Shown here: positions 45,298-55,089 of the stretch, piece after piece
How positions within the stretch are numbered: position 1 is the stretch's first letter
How the letters are laid out: each line of letters opens with the position of its first letter
Source: Leptospiraceae bacterium
GTDB lineage: Bacteria > Spirochaetota > Leptospiria > Leptospirales > Leptospiraceae
Length of the DNA stretch: 64,000 nucleotides
Assembly: GCA_024233865.1 (NCBI GenBank)
Contig: JACKPA010000009.1
Location: 186,001 to 250,000 of the forward strand
Direction of reading: 5' to 3'
Program-made: the position numbers and the translations under genes
The notes under the pieces: model-generated
The model's database searches: none
What the model was told of the DNA's origin: nothing
What the model saw: only the letters and a program-made list of their open reading frames with translations

Positions 45298-45387
45298 ATG
45301 GAAATACTTTATAAACTCTTAGAAAAACCAGAAAAAAAGAAGGCTTTGACTATTAATGACGTAATTAATAAAAACAAACAAAGATAG
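45298..45387 (+). CDS. Possible small protein, 29 residues
   Basis: A short in-frame ORF (starts MEILYKLLEKPEKKKALTIN) between the SUMF1-like gene and the amine oxidase. It is Lys-rich and helical-looking. No family is known to me. The start has no strong ribosome site. It could be chance, as it is in an otherwise unassigned 140-base gap. Confidence 0.25.
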   Translation: MEILYKLLEKPEKKKALTINDVINKNKQR

Positions 45388-45419
45388 AAAATATCAAAAT
45401 TATTTAAACAGGGCAGAAT

Positions 45420-46790
45420 ATGAAAATTAACCGAAAGAATTTTATTCGATCCTCTGCAGCATTTTTGGGTACATTGTATTTGAATCAATTATTTGCAGAA
45501 TCAACACAAAAAATACCAAATTCATCCAAACGAAAATCCGCTTTGGTTATTGGAAGTGGGTTATCCGGATTATATGCAGCTCACTTATTGCAAAATTCCG
45601 GCTACAAAGTAAAAGTGATAGAAGCAAGGAATCGAATTGGAGGACGAATATATACGTTTCAAGATAAAAGGTCATCTACAATGGGTGAGCTTGGAGCTGA
45701 ATTTATTTACGGGTACCAAGAACATCTTTTAAAATTGTGTGAAGTCCTTGGGGTGAAAATATATGAACATAGCATAGAAACAAGTATGTTTTTAAACGGT
45801 AAATACATTCCCTTTAACGAAGTAGGAGAAAATCCAAGAACTCATAAAATTTTAGTAAAAGTCACTGAAATGTATACAAAAATGTCTGATGAACAAAAAG
45901 AAGGTTTGGATAAATTAAGTGCTGCCAATTATTTAAGTTACCAAGGAGTAGATAAAAAAGAATTGTTTCTTTTGGAATTGAAATATAGTCTTTACTATGG
46001 AGAAAGTTTAAGACATGTTTCTGCAAATGATTTTATACAAGCATTAGCAAAGATATACAATAAAAAAAATAAAATTTTTAAAATAAACGGTGGTACCGAC
46101 TCGCTCCTGAAGGCTTTTGTAACTCATATCGGAAAACAAAATATTAAGGTTAATAATCCGGTTGTTTCTATTACACAAAACAAAGACAAGGTAAGTGTAA
46201 AAACAAAAAAAGGTAAGGAATATAAAGCGGATATTTGTATCTGTACTGTCCCTTCCAGTGTGATGAATCAGATTCAATGGTCACCGGATTTAACAAAAGA
46301 AAAGAAAATTGCCAATTTGCAAGTCAAGTATGGGAGAATCACAAAAATTTTTAGCCAATTTAATAATGCAGATTGGATTAACAAAAACTGGCACATCTTA
46401 ACTGATAGACTTTTACAATACGTTTATGCTACGGATATCAATACATCTCTCAATACCGGAGTCTTGACTTTGGTATCAACGGGAGACAAATCGGATTTAT
46501 TTACAAGTTTGGACGAATGGGGATTAAGAACGGTTCTTTATTCCAATTTAAGAAACTTTAATTATAACCCCACTACTTCCAAGCTCGAACAAATACAATG
46601 GGTCAATTGGCAGCATGAGCCGTTTATAAAGGGTAGCTATTCGATCTTTTCTCCGGGAATGTATTACGTAAAAGAGCATTTGCAAAAGCCTTTTGGGAGA
46701 GTTTTTTTTGCCGGTGAGCATATTGCAAAAGAATCCGGTAGCATGGAATCTTGTTTACTTTCCGTTTTGAACGCAGTGAAACAAATATGA
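45420..46790 (+). CDS. Flavin amine oxidase family protein, exported
   Basis: An FAD-dependent oxidase of the monoamine-oxidase/phytoene-desaturase superfamily, 456 residues. The N-terminal region (NRKNFIRSSAAFLGTLYLNQ) looks like a twin-arginine-like or Sec signal, though the RR pair is replaced by NRK. The dinucleotide-binding GXGXXG is VIGSGLSGLYAAHLL (about 41-55) with the downstream EARNRIGGRIYTF. The C-terminal FFAGEHIAKESGSMESCLLS holds the FAD-binding signature. Substrate unknown (amine or other). The ABC-F gene overlaps it by 4 bases (ATGA), so translation of the two is coupled. No partner for amine metabolism is seen. Confidence 0.88.
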   Translation: MKINRKNFIRSSAAFLGTLYLNQLFAESTQKIPNSSKRKSALVIGSGLSGLYAAHLLQNSGYKVKVIEARNRIGGRIYTFQDKRSSTMGELGAEFIYGYQEHLLKLCEVLGVKIYEHSIETSMFLNGKYIPFNEVGENPRTHKILVKVTEMYTKMSDEQKEGLDKLSAANYLSYQGVDKKELFLLELKYSLYYGESLRHVSANDFIQALAKIYNKKNKIFKINGGTDSLLKAFVTHIGKQNIKVNNPVVSITQNKDKVSVKTKKGKEYKADICICTVPSSVMNQIQWSPDLTKEKKIANLQVKYGRITKIFSQFNNADWINKNWHILTDRLLQYVYATDINTSLNTGVLTLVSTGDKSDLFTSLDEWGLRTVLYSNLRNFNYNPTTSKLEQIQWVNWQHEPFIKGSYSIFSPGMYYVKEHLQKPFGRVFFAGEHIAKESGSMESCLLSVLNAVKQI

Positions 46791-48667
46791 ATTTAATATC
46801 AATCAATAATTTATCAAAAACAATCGGAAATAAACCTCTATTCCAAGAAATATCTTTTGGGATAGATGAAGGTGATAAAATAGGAATTGTAGGTGTCAAT
46901 GGTTCCGGTAAAACAACCTTACTAAAATTGCTAGTTGGCTTCCTGGAACCGGACAATGGTAATATTTATAAAAATAAAAACCTTAAAATCAGTTACCTAT
47001 CGCAGAATATCAATTATACGGAAGATCAAACAATAGAAGAGCATATTTTCCAGAGTGAAACTCCTATTATTTCTTTAATAAAAAAGTATCATAAAGCTTG
47101 CGAAGAAATTGTTATTAATAGCGAAAAACAAGAAGAAATGGAATTGTTACACGCAGAAATGGATAGAGTAGACGGATGGTCTTATGAATCTACGGTGAAA
47201 TCCATATTGCAAGAACTAGACATTAAGGATTTGAATAAACCCATGAATACACTCTCCGGCGGTAGCTTAAAAAAAGTAGGTCTGGCTCAAGTTTTGATCG
47301 AAGATTACAATATGCTGATTCTGGATGAGCCAACAAACCACCTTGATATTGATACAATAGTATGGTTACAAAACTTTCTAACTACACTTGGCAAAACGAT
47401 CATTTTGGTAACCCATGATAGATATTTTCTTGATTCTGTTGTGAATAAAATTTATGAACTTGATTCTGCAAAGTTGAATATTTTCAAAGGGAACTACAAT
47501 TATTATTTGGAAAAAAAAGCGGAAATAGAATCCTCGGAAACCATTGCGGAAGAAAAGGCAAGAGCGTTTGTAAAAAGCGAACTAGATTGGTTAAAACGCC
47601 AACCAAAAGCTAGAGGAACAAAACAAAAAGCGAGAATAGATCGAATCCATGAGGTAATGGACCGCGATAAGAAAGAAAAATCAAATGATATTGAGCTAAG
47701 TGTAAGTGGAAGAAGACTTGGAAAAAAAATTTTGGAAGTACAAAACGTATCCAAGAACTTTGCCAAATATCCTGTCATCAATAACTTTTCTTATATTTTT
47801 AAGCAAAAAGAAAGGATAGGGATCATCGGACCAAATGGTTGTGGAAAATCAACCTTATTAAATTTGATCATTGGAAAACTCTTACCAGACTTGGGCTTTG
47901 TGAGTGCCGGACTGAACACTGCCTTTGGATATTTTGAACAAACGAGTGCAGAATTGGATAATTCTCTTACCGTAATAGAATATATAAAAAAAACAGCCGG
48001 TGAGAATATGAAATTAGAAGACGGAAGAGTAATTACTGCTTCCAAAATGCTTGAAAAGTTTTTGTTTCCACCGAGTTTGCAATATGCAAAAATTGAAAAA
48101 ATTTCAGGTGGCGAAAGAAGAAGGCTTTTTTTGGTAAGTATTCTTATGCGAAATCCAAATTTTTTGTTATTGGACGAGCCTACCAATGATTTGGATATTC
48201 AAACACTTTCTGTTTTGGAAAATTTTTTGGAAGACTTTTTCGGCTGTGTATTGGTTGTTTCCCATGATAGATACTTTTTAGATAGAGTTGTAGATTACCT
48301 ATTGGTGTTCCAAGAAGACAAAACAATAAAAGGATTTCCAGGAAATTATTTTGAATATTTAGATTTCAAAAAAGATTTGGAATCCAAGAAATCCGAAGAA
48401 GAAAGGTTAATAAAAAAAGAAAGCCAACCCAAACAAAGCAAAGATTCTAAAAGTGTAAAAAAAATATCATACAAAGAACAAAAGGAGTTAGAAAAAATTG
48501 AGGAAGAGATTGAATCTCTGGAAAATGAAAAAAGCGTATTTGAAAAAGTTGTAGGTGATTCTTCTAAAAACTATAATGAAATAGCTGAAGCCGGTATACG
48601 TTTAAATGAAATCGATAAACTTTTAGAAGAAAAATTGGAAAGATGGGGTTACCTTTCTTCTTTGTGA
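46787..48667 (+). CDS. ABC-F family ATPase (Uup/EttA-like)
   Basis: A soluble ABC protein of 626 residues with two tandem ATP-binding cassettes and no membrane domain. First cassette: GVNGSGKTTLLKLL, signature LSGGSLKKVGLAQ, LILDEPTNHLD. Second: GPNGCGKSTLLNLI, ISGGERRRLFLVS, LLLDEPTNDLD. A linker (about 250-310) separates them and a Lys/Glu-rich coiled-coil C terminus (about 545-626) resembles Uup. ABC-F proteins act on the ribosome or, for Uup, on DNA excision. The ATG at 46787 overlaps the amine-oxidase stop; a longer frame starts inside that gene and is rejected. No antibiotic-resistance features (ARE linker) are apparent. Confidence 0.95.
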   Translation: MNLISINNLSKTIGNKPLFQEISFGIDEGDKIGIVGVNGSGKTTLLKLLVGFLEPDNGNIYKNKNLKISYLSQNINYTEDQTIEEHIFQSETPIISLIKKYHKACEEIVINSEKQEEMELLHAEMDRVDGWSYESTVKSILQELDIKDLNKPMNTLSGGSLKKVGLAQVLIEDYNMLILDEPTNHLDIDTIVWLQNFLTTLGKTIILVTHDRYFLDSVVNKIYELDSAKLNIFKGNYNYYLEKKAEIESSETIAEEKARAFVKSELDWLKRQPKARGTKQKARIDRIHEVMDRDKKEKSNDIELSVSGRRLGKKILEVQNVSKNFAKYPVINNFSYIFKQKERIGIIGPNGCGKSTLLNLIIGKLLPDLGFVSAGLNTAFGYFEQTSAELDNSLTVIEYIKKTAGENMKLEDGRVITASKMLEKFLFPPSLQYAKIEKISGGERRRLFLVSILMRNPNFLLLDEPTNDLDIQTLSVLENFLEDFFGCVLVVSHDRYFLDRVVDYLLVFQEDKTIKGFPGNYFEYLDFKKDLESKKSEEERLIKKESQPKQSKDSKSVKKISYKEQKELEKIEEEIESLENEKSVFEKVVGDSSKNYNEIAEAGIRLNEIDKLLEEKLERWGYLSSL

Positions 48668-48678
48668 TCGTTTTAAAT

Positions 48679-48834
48679 TAACGTGAGTTCGATATAACAT
48701 TTTTATTTCACCTAAAGGGCAACCACCGGGGGATTGCCCCTACAAAGCCTGTGGTATTTTTGGGCGTAGGGGTGAACCCCTGTGTTCACCCTTCTTATTT
48801 TTATAACATCATTCCTTACGTCGAACTCACGTTA
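48679..48834. mobile_element. Palindromic miniature element, copy B (MITE-like)
   Basis: TAACGTGAGTTCGA and TCGAACTCACGTTA are perfect terminal inverted repeats bounded by TA dinucleotides. Internal hairpins are formed by AGGGCAA/TTGCCCCT and GGTGAACCCC/GTGTTCACC. It matches copy A at 28.4 kb almost base for base apart from the internal duplication there. It sits 11 bases after the ABC-F stop and could also act as its terminator. Confidence 0.8.
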
Positions 48835-48884
48835 AATTAATAGCCTCCTTACTTATATTTGCAAAGTCATTTTAGAACTTTAAC

Positions 48885-49946
48885 CTATTCTCCAAACCAT
48901 TTTTTGCTCAATTTTTTTAGAAACACTTCATTGTCTTCCAATACGGTTAGCAAAGCAAAATTAATTTCTTTCCTTAAAGGACTTTTTAGTGGGAATGTGA
49001 TTCCATAGTTGGTAGGAGCAAAGCTAGAATCTAAGAGTGTGATTGTTGGATCGTTTTTCTCTTTTAAAACGTATTGTAAAATTGGTAAGTCATGAACAAA
49101 AGCTGCAATCTTATTTTCTTTTAATAATTGTATTCCCTCTTCTATAGTATTAACGGTAACTTCCGTAACCTTCATTTTTTGAATGACTTCTTCGGCAGTA
49201 GTCTCGTCTATCACACCTACCCTATGACCTGACAAATCATTAGGACCGGAAATTTTGTACTTTAGGCTTTCCAAGGTTAGAACAGAGGTAAGGGATGCTG
49301 TAGCAAAACTAAACAACATGATTCCGCTAAAGATAGTCAAACCGCCAATAACTCTGCCTAGTGGTTTTTTAGGAACATAGTCACCATAACCAACGGTAGA
49401 AATAGTTACAATAGTCCACCAAAATCCCTGACCAATACCTCTTAAGTAATTATCGGATAAATTTCCACCTCTTTCTACAATCCAAAACAGATGAGCAAAA
49501 AATACAAGGTACAAAAAAAGACTAAATAAGGCAGATAGGAAATCAGAAGATAGGATTATATTAGGAATTTTGCTTTTTTTTCCTATTTTTGAGCTTATTA
49601 CAATACCAAGACTCGCGGTATAAAATGGTTGAGAAAAATCAACAACTCCCTCTCTTTCCGAATTTATAGTAGTAGCAGATATTCCAAGGTCAACCTTGGC
49701 ATTTTTAACTGCTTCGATATGAGTTATGATATCCGGACTAACATGATAGCTTATCTCAATAGGCGTACCAAGATTTTTAACGATTTCTTGTAATAGATCT
49801 ATAGAATAGCCTGTAATGGTGTTAGTAGAACTATTTATTATCACAAAAGGAGGTGAATGTTTTATCCCAACCTTTAGTTCTTTTGAGTAGACAGAAGAAC
49901 TTAACAAAATTGCCAAAAGCCAAAAACAAACTTTATTGAATCTCAT
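48885..49946 (-). CDS. GluR0-like ligand-gated potassium channel
   Basis: A bacterial ionotropic-glutamate-receptor-type channel of 353 residues. A signal peptide (1-21) is followed by lobe 1 of a periplasmic-binding-protein domain (about 22-118), where TTINSEREGVVDFSQPF contains the Arg that grips the ligand carboxylate in iGluRs. Then come TM1 (about 136-156), a pore loop with the potassium filter TVGYGD at 184-189, TM2 (about 195-218), and lobe 2 (about 228-353). The order binding lobe-pore-binding lobe and the K-channel filter match Synechocystis GluR0. The ligand is probably an amino acid, but its identity is unknown. It is a complete reading frame with no interruptions. Confidence 0.93.
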   Translation of the reverse strand: MRFNKVCFWLLAILLSSSVYSKELKVGIKHSPPFVIINSSTNTITGYSIDLLQEIVKNLGTPIEISYHVSPDIITHIEAVKNAKVDLGISATTINSEREGVVDFSQPFYTASLGIVISSKIGKKSKIPNIILSSDFLSALFSLFLYLVFFAHLFWIVERGGNLSDNYLRGIGQGFWWTIVTISTVGYGDYVPKKPLGRVIGGLTIFSGIMLFSFATASLTSVLTLESLKYKISGPNDLSGHRVGVIDETTAEEVIQKMKVTEVTVNTIEEGIQLLKENKIAAFVHDLPILQYVLKEKNDPTITLLDSSFAPTNYGITFPLKSPLRKEINFALLTVLEDNEVFLKKLSKKWFGE

Positions 49947-50076
49947 TTATCATTTTCTTTAGGGTAAGCTCACCATGACCCATCAATTTCATAATTCCTT
50001 GTTTAGTCAACTTTTTACCTTGTTTTTCAATAATTTGGATGGAAAGTCTTCTTTTAAGCCTTAAATATTTTACCAT
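49933..50076 (-). CDS. Short ORF upstream of the channel gene, possible gene tail
   Basis: A 47-residue basic frame (begins MVKYLRLKRRLSIQIIEKQG) ending 14 bases inside the channel start. It has protein-like character but no family I know, no ribosome site, and a stop codon shortly upstream. It might be the C-terminal remains of a gene interrupted by the transposon to its right. Confidence 0.25.
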   Translation of the reverse strand: MVKYLRLKRRLSIQIIEKQGKKLTKQGIMKLMGHGELTLKKMINEIQ

Positions 50077-50185
50077 AACAAGAGAAGTTGCAGCAATTCC
50101 CGAAGGCTAAAAAAATCAATAAAAACAGTGGTTTTAAAAATGCCCTTTCGTAAACTTTTCCAAAACCCAAAATGGAAATCGACTT

Positions 50186-51487
50186 ATGACCTTAGAAATA
50201 CGAAAAGATTTATGTGCAGATGGACTATTTAAGATAGTAAAAGAATACCTAGGTAAAATAGAAGACCATAGAGAAGGTGAAGTAACAATAACATTAGCTG
50301 ATTCTTTGATGTCCGGATTTGCTATGTTTTCCTTAAAAGACCCGTCATTGCTTCAATTTGATAATCGAAGAATAGCTGAAGACCAAAATTTACATAATAT
50401 CTATTTAATAGAACAGGCGCCTTCGGATACAAGAATGCGTGAAATTAATGATGGAGTAGACCCATTTTCTTTGTCGAAAGTATTTCGAGCCATATTTCGA
50501 GTAGCTCAAAGAGGTAAAGTATTAGAGAAGATGGAATTTTATGAGGGATATTATTTAGTAGCTGGAGATGGAACGGGGTATTTTTCATCGAATACCATTC
50601 ATTGTGAAAATTGTCTTATAAAAACGAGTTCCAAGAATGGTGTAACATATTACCATCAAATGTATTGTATGGCTATAGTAAAACCAGGTGAGAAAGGTGT
50701 TATACCTCTAACACCAGAACCAATCATAAAACAGGATGGGAATAGCAAAAACGATTGCGAGAGAAATGCGTCCAAACGTGCTATAGAAAGGCTAAGACGC
50801 GAACATCCCCATTTAAGAATTATATTAACCGAGGATGGATTAGCCTCTAATGCACCTCATATTAGGGATTTAAAAGAATTTAATATAAGATTTCTTATAA
50901 TTGCAAATGAAGGTGACCATAAGTTTCTATTTAGATGCGTGGGCGAGAAAGAGGAATTAGGCAAGGTAAGTTTTGTAAGAAAAGAAATAGAAGGAATAAA
51001 AAAGGTATTTCGTTTTATTAATGGAGTTCCGCTAAATAGTTCAAATATGGACTTGCTTGTAAACTTTTTGGAATATTGGGAAATTGATAAAAAGGGTAAA
51101 ATACTTCATTTTGCTTGGGTAACGGATATAACTCTTAAAGAAGAAAACCTTGAGACCATGGTTGCAGGTGGAAGGGCAAAGTGGAAAATTGAGAATGAGA
51201 CTTTCAATACTTTGAAAAATCAAGGCTATCATTTTGAGCATAACTATGGTCATGGGAGCAAGAATCTATCAGTAGTATTTGCTTTTTTGATGATGCTTGC
51301 TTTCTTAGTAGACCAAATACAACAATTAGCATGTGGTCTGTTTAATGCGGTATGGTCGGTAAAGAAAACCAAGCTAGCTTTGTGGGAAGACGTACGTTCT
51401 TATTTTCGTTTGGTGACTTTTCCGAATATGTATTCACTGTATACAGCAATAATGGAAAATTTACAATTTAAGTATAATACCTCCTGA
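50186..51487 (+). mobile_element. Transposase gene, IS4/ISNCY-like DDE type
   Basis: A 433-residue transposase. The frame is intact. VAGDGTGYFSSNT contains the first catalytic Asp, ILTEDGLASNAPHI the second, and the C-terminal KIENETFNTLKNQGYHFEHN followed by YGHG the catalytic Glu region, as in IS4-superfamily enzymes; the GYHFEHNYGHG stretch is typical of an ISNCY/ISDol1-like subgroup. The element's ends are unclear: I see no convincing terminal inverted repeats or target duplication between about 50090 and 51540. It may be active. The insertion lies between the channel gene and hypothetical genes. Confidence 0.85.
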
Positions 51488-51714
51488 TTTTTAAAATATT
51501 TTTCTACTGGTGAGTTAAATAATTAATTTCTTTTTTAATAAATACTATATAAGGATTACTATATCTTCAAGGATTTTTTATAATTTGTTTTCCATGAAAA
51601 TCCTCAAATAAAACATCTTTACTCTTATTACCAAAGGAAATCTTCCTGAAATTTGGTTATATTTATTATTTATTCTGATTATCTATGAGACATAAACAAA
51701 TTAAAATGAGTATT

Positions 51715-52128
51715 TTAGATTATCTTAATATTTTTATCGGGAATTGCTGGAGAAGTTGATAATTTTTCAGCTATCACTGTTTCTGATTCCCCACTTTCTT
51801 GGAGAGCTAAAAACTCTTTGTATTCTTCCGGCTCCCATAAACGTTTGCCATATCTGTTTAATTTTTTTGGAGTAGTCATAAAATTATATTTTTCATGTCT
51901 ACTTTTAACATATTCTTTTGCCCTATCGGTTCGATAATATTCGTTTCTTAACCTCACTCTGTTCCGAATTCTGTCAGTTTCTTTTACTGATATGTTATAC
52001 ATTTCCCGATATGCTTTTAAAACGTTATGAGTCATCTGTTTGTCAAAATTATTCTCTCTACAGTACTCTATAACTTTTTCAATATCTTGATTATCGAATA
52101 GGGTTTTTAATCGTCCTTTAATTTTCAT
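51715..52128 (-). CDS. Hypothetical protein, possibly DNA-binding
   Basis: A 137-residue, highly charged helical protein with no signal or membrane helix. Arg/Lys/Glu-rich N-terminal helices precede RYGKRLWEPEEYKEFLALQE, where Trp, Glu and aromatic spacing, followed by SETVIAEKLSTSP, look like a Myb/SANT or sigma-like helix-turn-helix. I do not recognise a family. It stands alone between the transposase and a secreted protein, with about 230-260 bases either side, so it may be accessory DNA that came with the mobile element. Confidence 0.5.
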   Translation of the reverse strand: MKIKGRLKTLFDNQDIEKVIEYCRENNFDKQMTHNVLKAYREMYNISVKETDRIRNRVRLRNEYYRTDRAKEYVKSRHEKYNFMTTPKKLNRYGKRLWEPEEYKEFLALQESGESETVIAEKLSTSPAIPDKNIKII

Positions 52129-52327
52129 GAAAGTTAATTGATATTCTCTAAATTATTTTAGTTAAGTTTTTTTAAACCACATATAGTGTCAATTATTATA
52201 ATTTGGAATATTTCAATTTATTAATTTCGATTATACTTGGGTAATATGAATTTTTAATGTATCCTCTCAAATTTTATAGGTAAAATACTGAACTAAAAAC
52301 TTATTAAGATTTTATGGGCTAGGAAGA

Positions 52328-52355
52328 AGCACACAAATAGATGATAGCGTGTGCT
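52328..52355 (-). terminator. Weak hairpin after the secreted-protein gene
   Basis: AGCACAC and GTGTGCT form a 7-bp stem with a 14-base loop, followed on the minus strand by a T-containing run. It lies about 40 bases past the stop of the gene at 52393. A weak candidate. Confidence 0.35.
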
Positions 52356-52392
52356 CCCACTTAAATTTGAATTATAGCGTTAAAAAATAGTA

Positions 52393-52788
52393 TCAAAGTT
52401 TTGGAAATGGTTTTCCAAGTAAATATCCGTCAACAGGCTCAAGGCTACTACACTTATTATAGACTAAAGTGACTAAATCAGCACCTAATACCAAACCTAA
52501 TCTAGTTTTAATACCTTCCGTACATTTATCCACATCTTTTTCATAATAATATTTATCTTCTTGGATACTAACAAAAATTGGACCTAAAACGCTAGTATAA
52601 GATATATAATATGTATCAGTCCCGTAAAGAAGAAAATACATAAAATCTGCAACGGCAGCCGCTGTTTGAATCCTAGTTTTCACTTCATCACCTTTCACCC
52701 TTTTATAATTTGCTCCTGCAGCGTTCATAATTATACAATTTCCAATCAGAAAAATTGTTAAAGTTGTAATAATTAATTTAATTTTCAT
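52393..52788 (-). CDS. Hypothetical secreted protein
   Basis: A 131-residue exported protein. The start at ATG 52788 gives a signal MKIKLIITTLTIFLIGNCII with a possible lipobox Cys at 18 (GNC), so it may be a lipoprotein; a longer frame adds 11 residues without a ribosome site, while AAGGTT precedes 52788. The mature part has Tyr-rich strands (TYYISYTSVLGPIFVSI) and two further Cys (CTEG and CSSL). It resembles TRL-like small Leptospira proteins in general style only; I cannot name a family. The role is unknown. It lies alone, with long AT-rich flanks. Confidence 0.55.
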   Translation of the reverse strand: MKIKLIITTLTIFLIGNCIIMNAAGANYKRVKGDEVKTRIQTAAAVADFMYFLLYGTDTYYISYTSVLGPIFVSIQEDKYYYEKDVDKCTEGIKTRLGLVLGADLVTLVYNKCSSLEPVDGYLLGKPFPKL

Positions 52789-52821
52789 AGTTTTAACCTT
52801 ATTATTTAGTGTTATACACAT

Positions 52822-53188
52822 TTAGAAAGTGTATTTTTCTAATATTTTTTTCTTAGAGAAAGAGAGTCAACTATTTTTTAAAAAATTATTAACTGTTAAA
52901 ACACTTAAACTTTAGGTTCAAAATAGTTTTTTATTTCTTGGTTGCAAGGCATTTGTACATAACCTTTAATTCTTTTTTCCGCAAGCTACATACTTCTTCC
53001 TTGTCTCGACTACGCTTAATAACCGAGAAAGGGAACATAATAACTATTTTTTGTCAATAAAGACTAAATATTTAAGAAAATTTTGTAGATTTATACTTGG
53101 TCTCTCTGTATCATTTATAGCTTTTTTAATCTTCAATTTTAAATACAGATTGATAATATAATGCAAATTTGGATAAAGTAAAAACTAT
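52822..53188. other. Gene-free AT-rich region
   Basis: About 370 bases between divergent genes, very AT-rich, containing the presumed promoters of the secreted-protein gene (minus) and the lipoprotein gene (plus). I see no hairpin, repeat or ORF of note. Confidence 0.5.
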
Positions 53189-54013
53189 ATGAAAGGCATA
53201 ATACAACTATTTAGGTATTTTTTATTACTAATCCTTTTGGTAACTTATTTCAATTGTAAAGAAAAACCCCTTGAAAAGGTAGAATACGAAACAGAAAAGA
53301 AACCGGAGAAAAAGGCTAAAGTAACAATCGCAGATCCGGCAACCAAACCTCTGATAGATTTAATTAAAAACCTGGAAGCCAGTGCAAATTCTTTCTCTGC
53401 TGAGTTTAAAATGAAAATTCAATCCGGTGAGAATTTGGAACAACTGGATAAATTAAACGGTCAAATGTTTTTTGATAAAAATAGCGGAAAAGTAAAAATT
53501 CAATTGGCGGACCCTTTTTTTGGTCTTATACTTACGCAAGTTGTTTCTGACAATAAAACCATAAAAATAAAAATGGCTGGAATGGATAAAATTCAAACGC
53601 AACCCATGGGTGATATAAAAATTCAGGACCCTAAAACACAAAAGATTCATACTATTCCATTTTCAGTAATTTATATATCCATTTCTCGAAAGTTTTTAGA
53701 AGAATTTAGTACTGGTGAGACTACTTTTGATATGGAAAATAGGATCGTTACGGTAAACAAAGCTGACGAAGAGTATCGATATAAGTTTGATGAAACAAAT
53801 TTACAAAATTTGGAGCTATTTTCAAAACCTAAAAATATAAAAGCCGTAGCCTCGGTTATAGAAAAAGATTCTAAAAATCTTCACCCTCCAAAAAAGTTAG
53901 GAACAAGAGTTACCCGAATGAGTGATAATGTTGATACAAATAGGATTGAAATAGAATATTTGAAAGTAAAACGAATGCAGAAAATTCCACAAAGCGTTTT
54001 TTACTTAAAATAA
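53189..54013 (+). CDS. LolA/LolB-like lipoprotein
   Basis: A 274-residue lipoprotein. The signal ends in the lipobox YFNC at about residue 23, followed by a Lys/Glu-rich linker. The mature domain (about 50-260) begins with LIDLIKNLEASANSFSAEFK, reminiscent of the opening helix of LolA/LolB-type half-barrel proteins that carry outer-membrane lipoproteins; the following strands (LNGQMFFDKNSGKVKIQLAD) match that style. Inference: lipoprotein localisation or an uncharacterised outer-membrane lipoprotein. It overlaps the convergent kinase gene by 13 bases at the 3' end. No other Lol gene is nearby. Confidence 0.6.
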   Translation: MKGIIQLFRYFLLLILLVTYFNCKEKPLEKVEYETEKKPEKKAKVTIADPATKPLIDLIKNLEASANSFSAEFKMKIQSGENLEQLDKLNGQMFFDKNSGKVKIQLADPFFGLILTQVVSDNKTIKIKMAGMDKIQTQPMGDIKIQDPKTQKIHTIPFSVIYISISRKFLEEFSTGETTFDMENRIVTVNKADEEYRYKFDETNLQNLELFSKPKNIKAVASVIEKDSKNLHPPKKLGTRVTRMSDNVDTNRIEIEYLKVKRMQKIPQSVFYLK

Positions 54014-55089
54014 ATAGGAAGAGTAAAAGTAAACTCGCTTCCTTTTTCTAGGTCGCTTTTCACCCAGATTTGTCCCTTATTTTTGAAAATAAATTCTTTA
54101 CAGAGGATTAAGCCCAAACCGGAACCTTTAATTTGTTCGGTATCCGGTTTTGAAAAGCTTTGATCTATATGGAATAACTTATCCTGATCTTCTTGGGAAA
54201 TCCCAATACCGGTATCGGATATATTGATTTCAACAAATTTTAATTTGGCTTCACAATCGATCTTTATAAATCCGCCATTTTCAGTAAACTTGATTGAGTT
54301 GGAAAGTAGGTTGCGAAATACCGTTTTTAACATATTTTTATCAGCATACACAAACAGATTTTTCGGTATATGAGAAGAAAAATGCAGTTCTTTCCTTTGA
54401 ATTTCGCTTTGAAACAATTCTTGTGTATTTCTAATAATTTCAAACAGTTCTATTTCTTCCGGTTGATATATAATTTTACCAATTTGATTGTTGGACCATT
54501 CTAGTAAATTCTCAAGCAAGGAGTATCCGTTTTGTGCCGATTGAAAAATTAGTTCAGCATAGGTTTCTGTTTCTTCGAAATTCTTATTTTTTAACTTTTC
54601 CTTCAGCATTCTTCCTAAGCTCAAAATTCCATAAAAAGGGTTTTTTAAATCATGAGCTATTATGGAAAAAAACTTATCCTTTGTATTGTTGATTTCCTTT
54701 AATTCTTGTGTTTGCTGCTTTAACCTCAACTGTGTTTTCACCCTTGCCAATAACTCTTGGCTATAAAAAGGTTTCAAAATATAATCAATACCACCAACGT
54801 CAAAACCCAAAGCAATGCTATCAACGTCTGTTTTTGCCGTTAAAAATATAACGGGAACATCTTTTGTTTTAGGATTTGTTTTCATTTTTCTACAAACTTC
54901 AAATCCGTCAACTTCCGGCATCATCACGTCTAATAGAACCAAATCATAAGAATTTTTTCGCATGAGTTCAAGAGCAACTTCACCATTTACTGCGTAACCT
55001 ACTGCATATCCCTCCTGTTTTAATAAGTTACTAACTGCTTGTATGTTAATTGGGACATCATCAACCACTAAAACTTTAAATTTTTCCAT
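54001..55089 (-). CDS. Response regulator-histidine kinase hybrid
   Basis: A 362-residue soluble signalling protein. An N-terminal receiver (residues 1-120) has the phosphoacceptor Asp in LVLLDVMMPEVDG (about 54) and the conserved Lys in YILKPF. A short coiled coil leads to a histidine kinase: the H-box is SIIAHDLKNPFYGILSLG (about 143-160), then the N box, the G1 box DTGIGISQED and the G2 box GSGLGLILC. There is no membrane helix or sensor domain, so the input is probably phosphate from another kinase. A single gene, convergent with and overlapping the lipoprotein gene by 13 bases. The partner is unknown. Confidence 0.92.
   Translation of the reverse strand: MEKFKVLVVDDVPINIQAVSNLLKQEGYAVGYAVNGEVALELMRKNSYDLVLLDVMMPEVDGFEVCRKMKTNPKTKDVPVIFLTAKTDVDSIALGFDVGGIDYILKPFYSQELLARVKTQLRLKQQTQELKEINNTKDKFFSIIAHDLKNPFYGILSLGRMLKEKLKNKNFEETETYAELIFQSAQNGYSLLENLLEWSNNQIGKIIYQPEEIELFEIIRNTQELFQSEIQRKELHFSSHIPKNLFVYADKNMLKTVFRNLLSNSIKFTENGGFIKIDCEAKLKFVEINISDTGIGISQEDQDKLFHIDQSFSKPDTEQIKGSGLGLILCKEFIFKNKGQIWVKSDLEKGSEFTFTLPIYFK

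Noticed and set aside
50086..51540. Terminal inverted repeats for the transposon
   Set aside because: Only a weak TTTTAAAAAT match on both sides was found, not enough to call ends.
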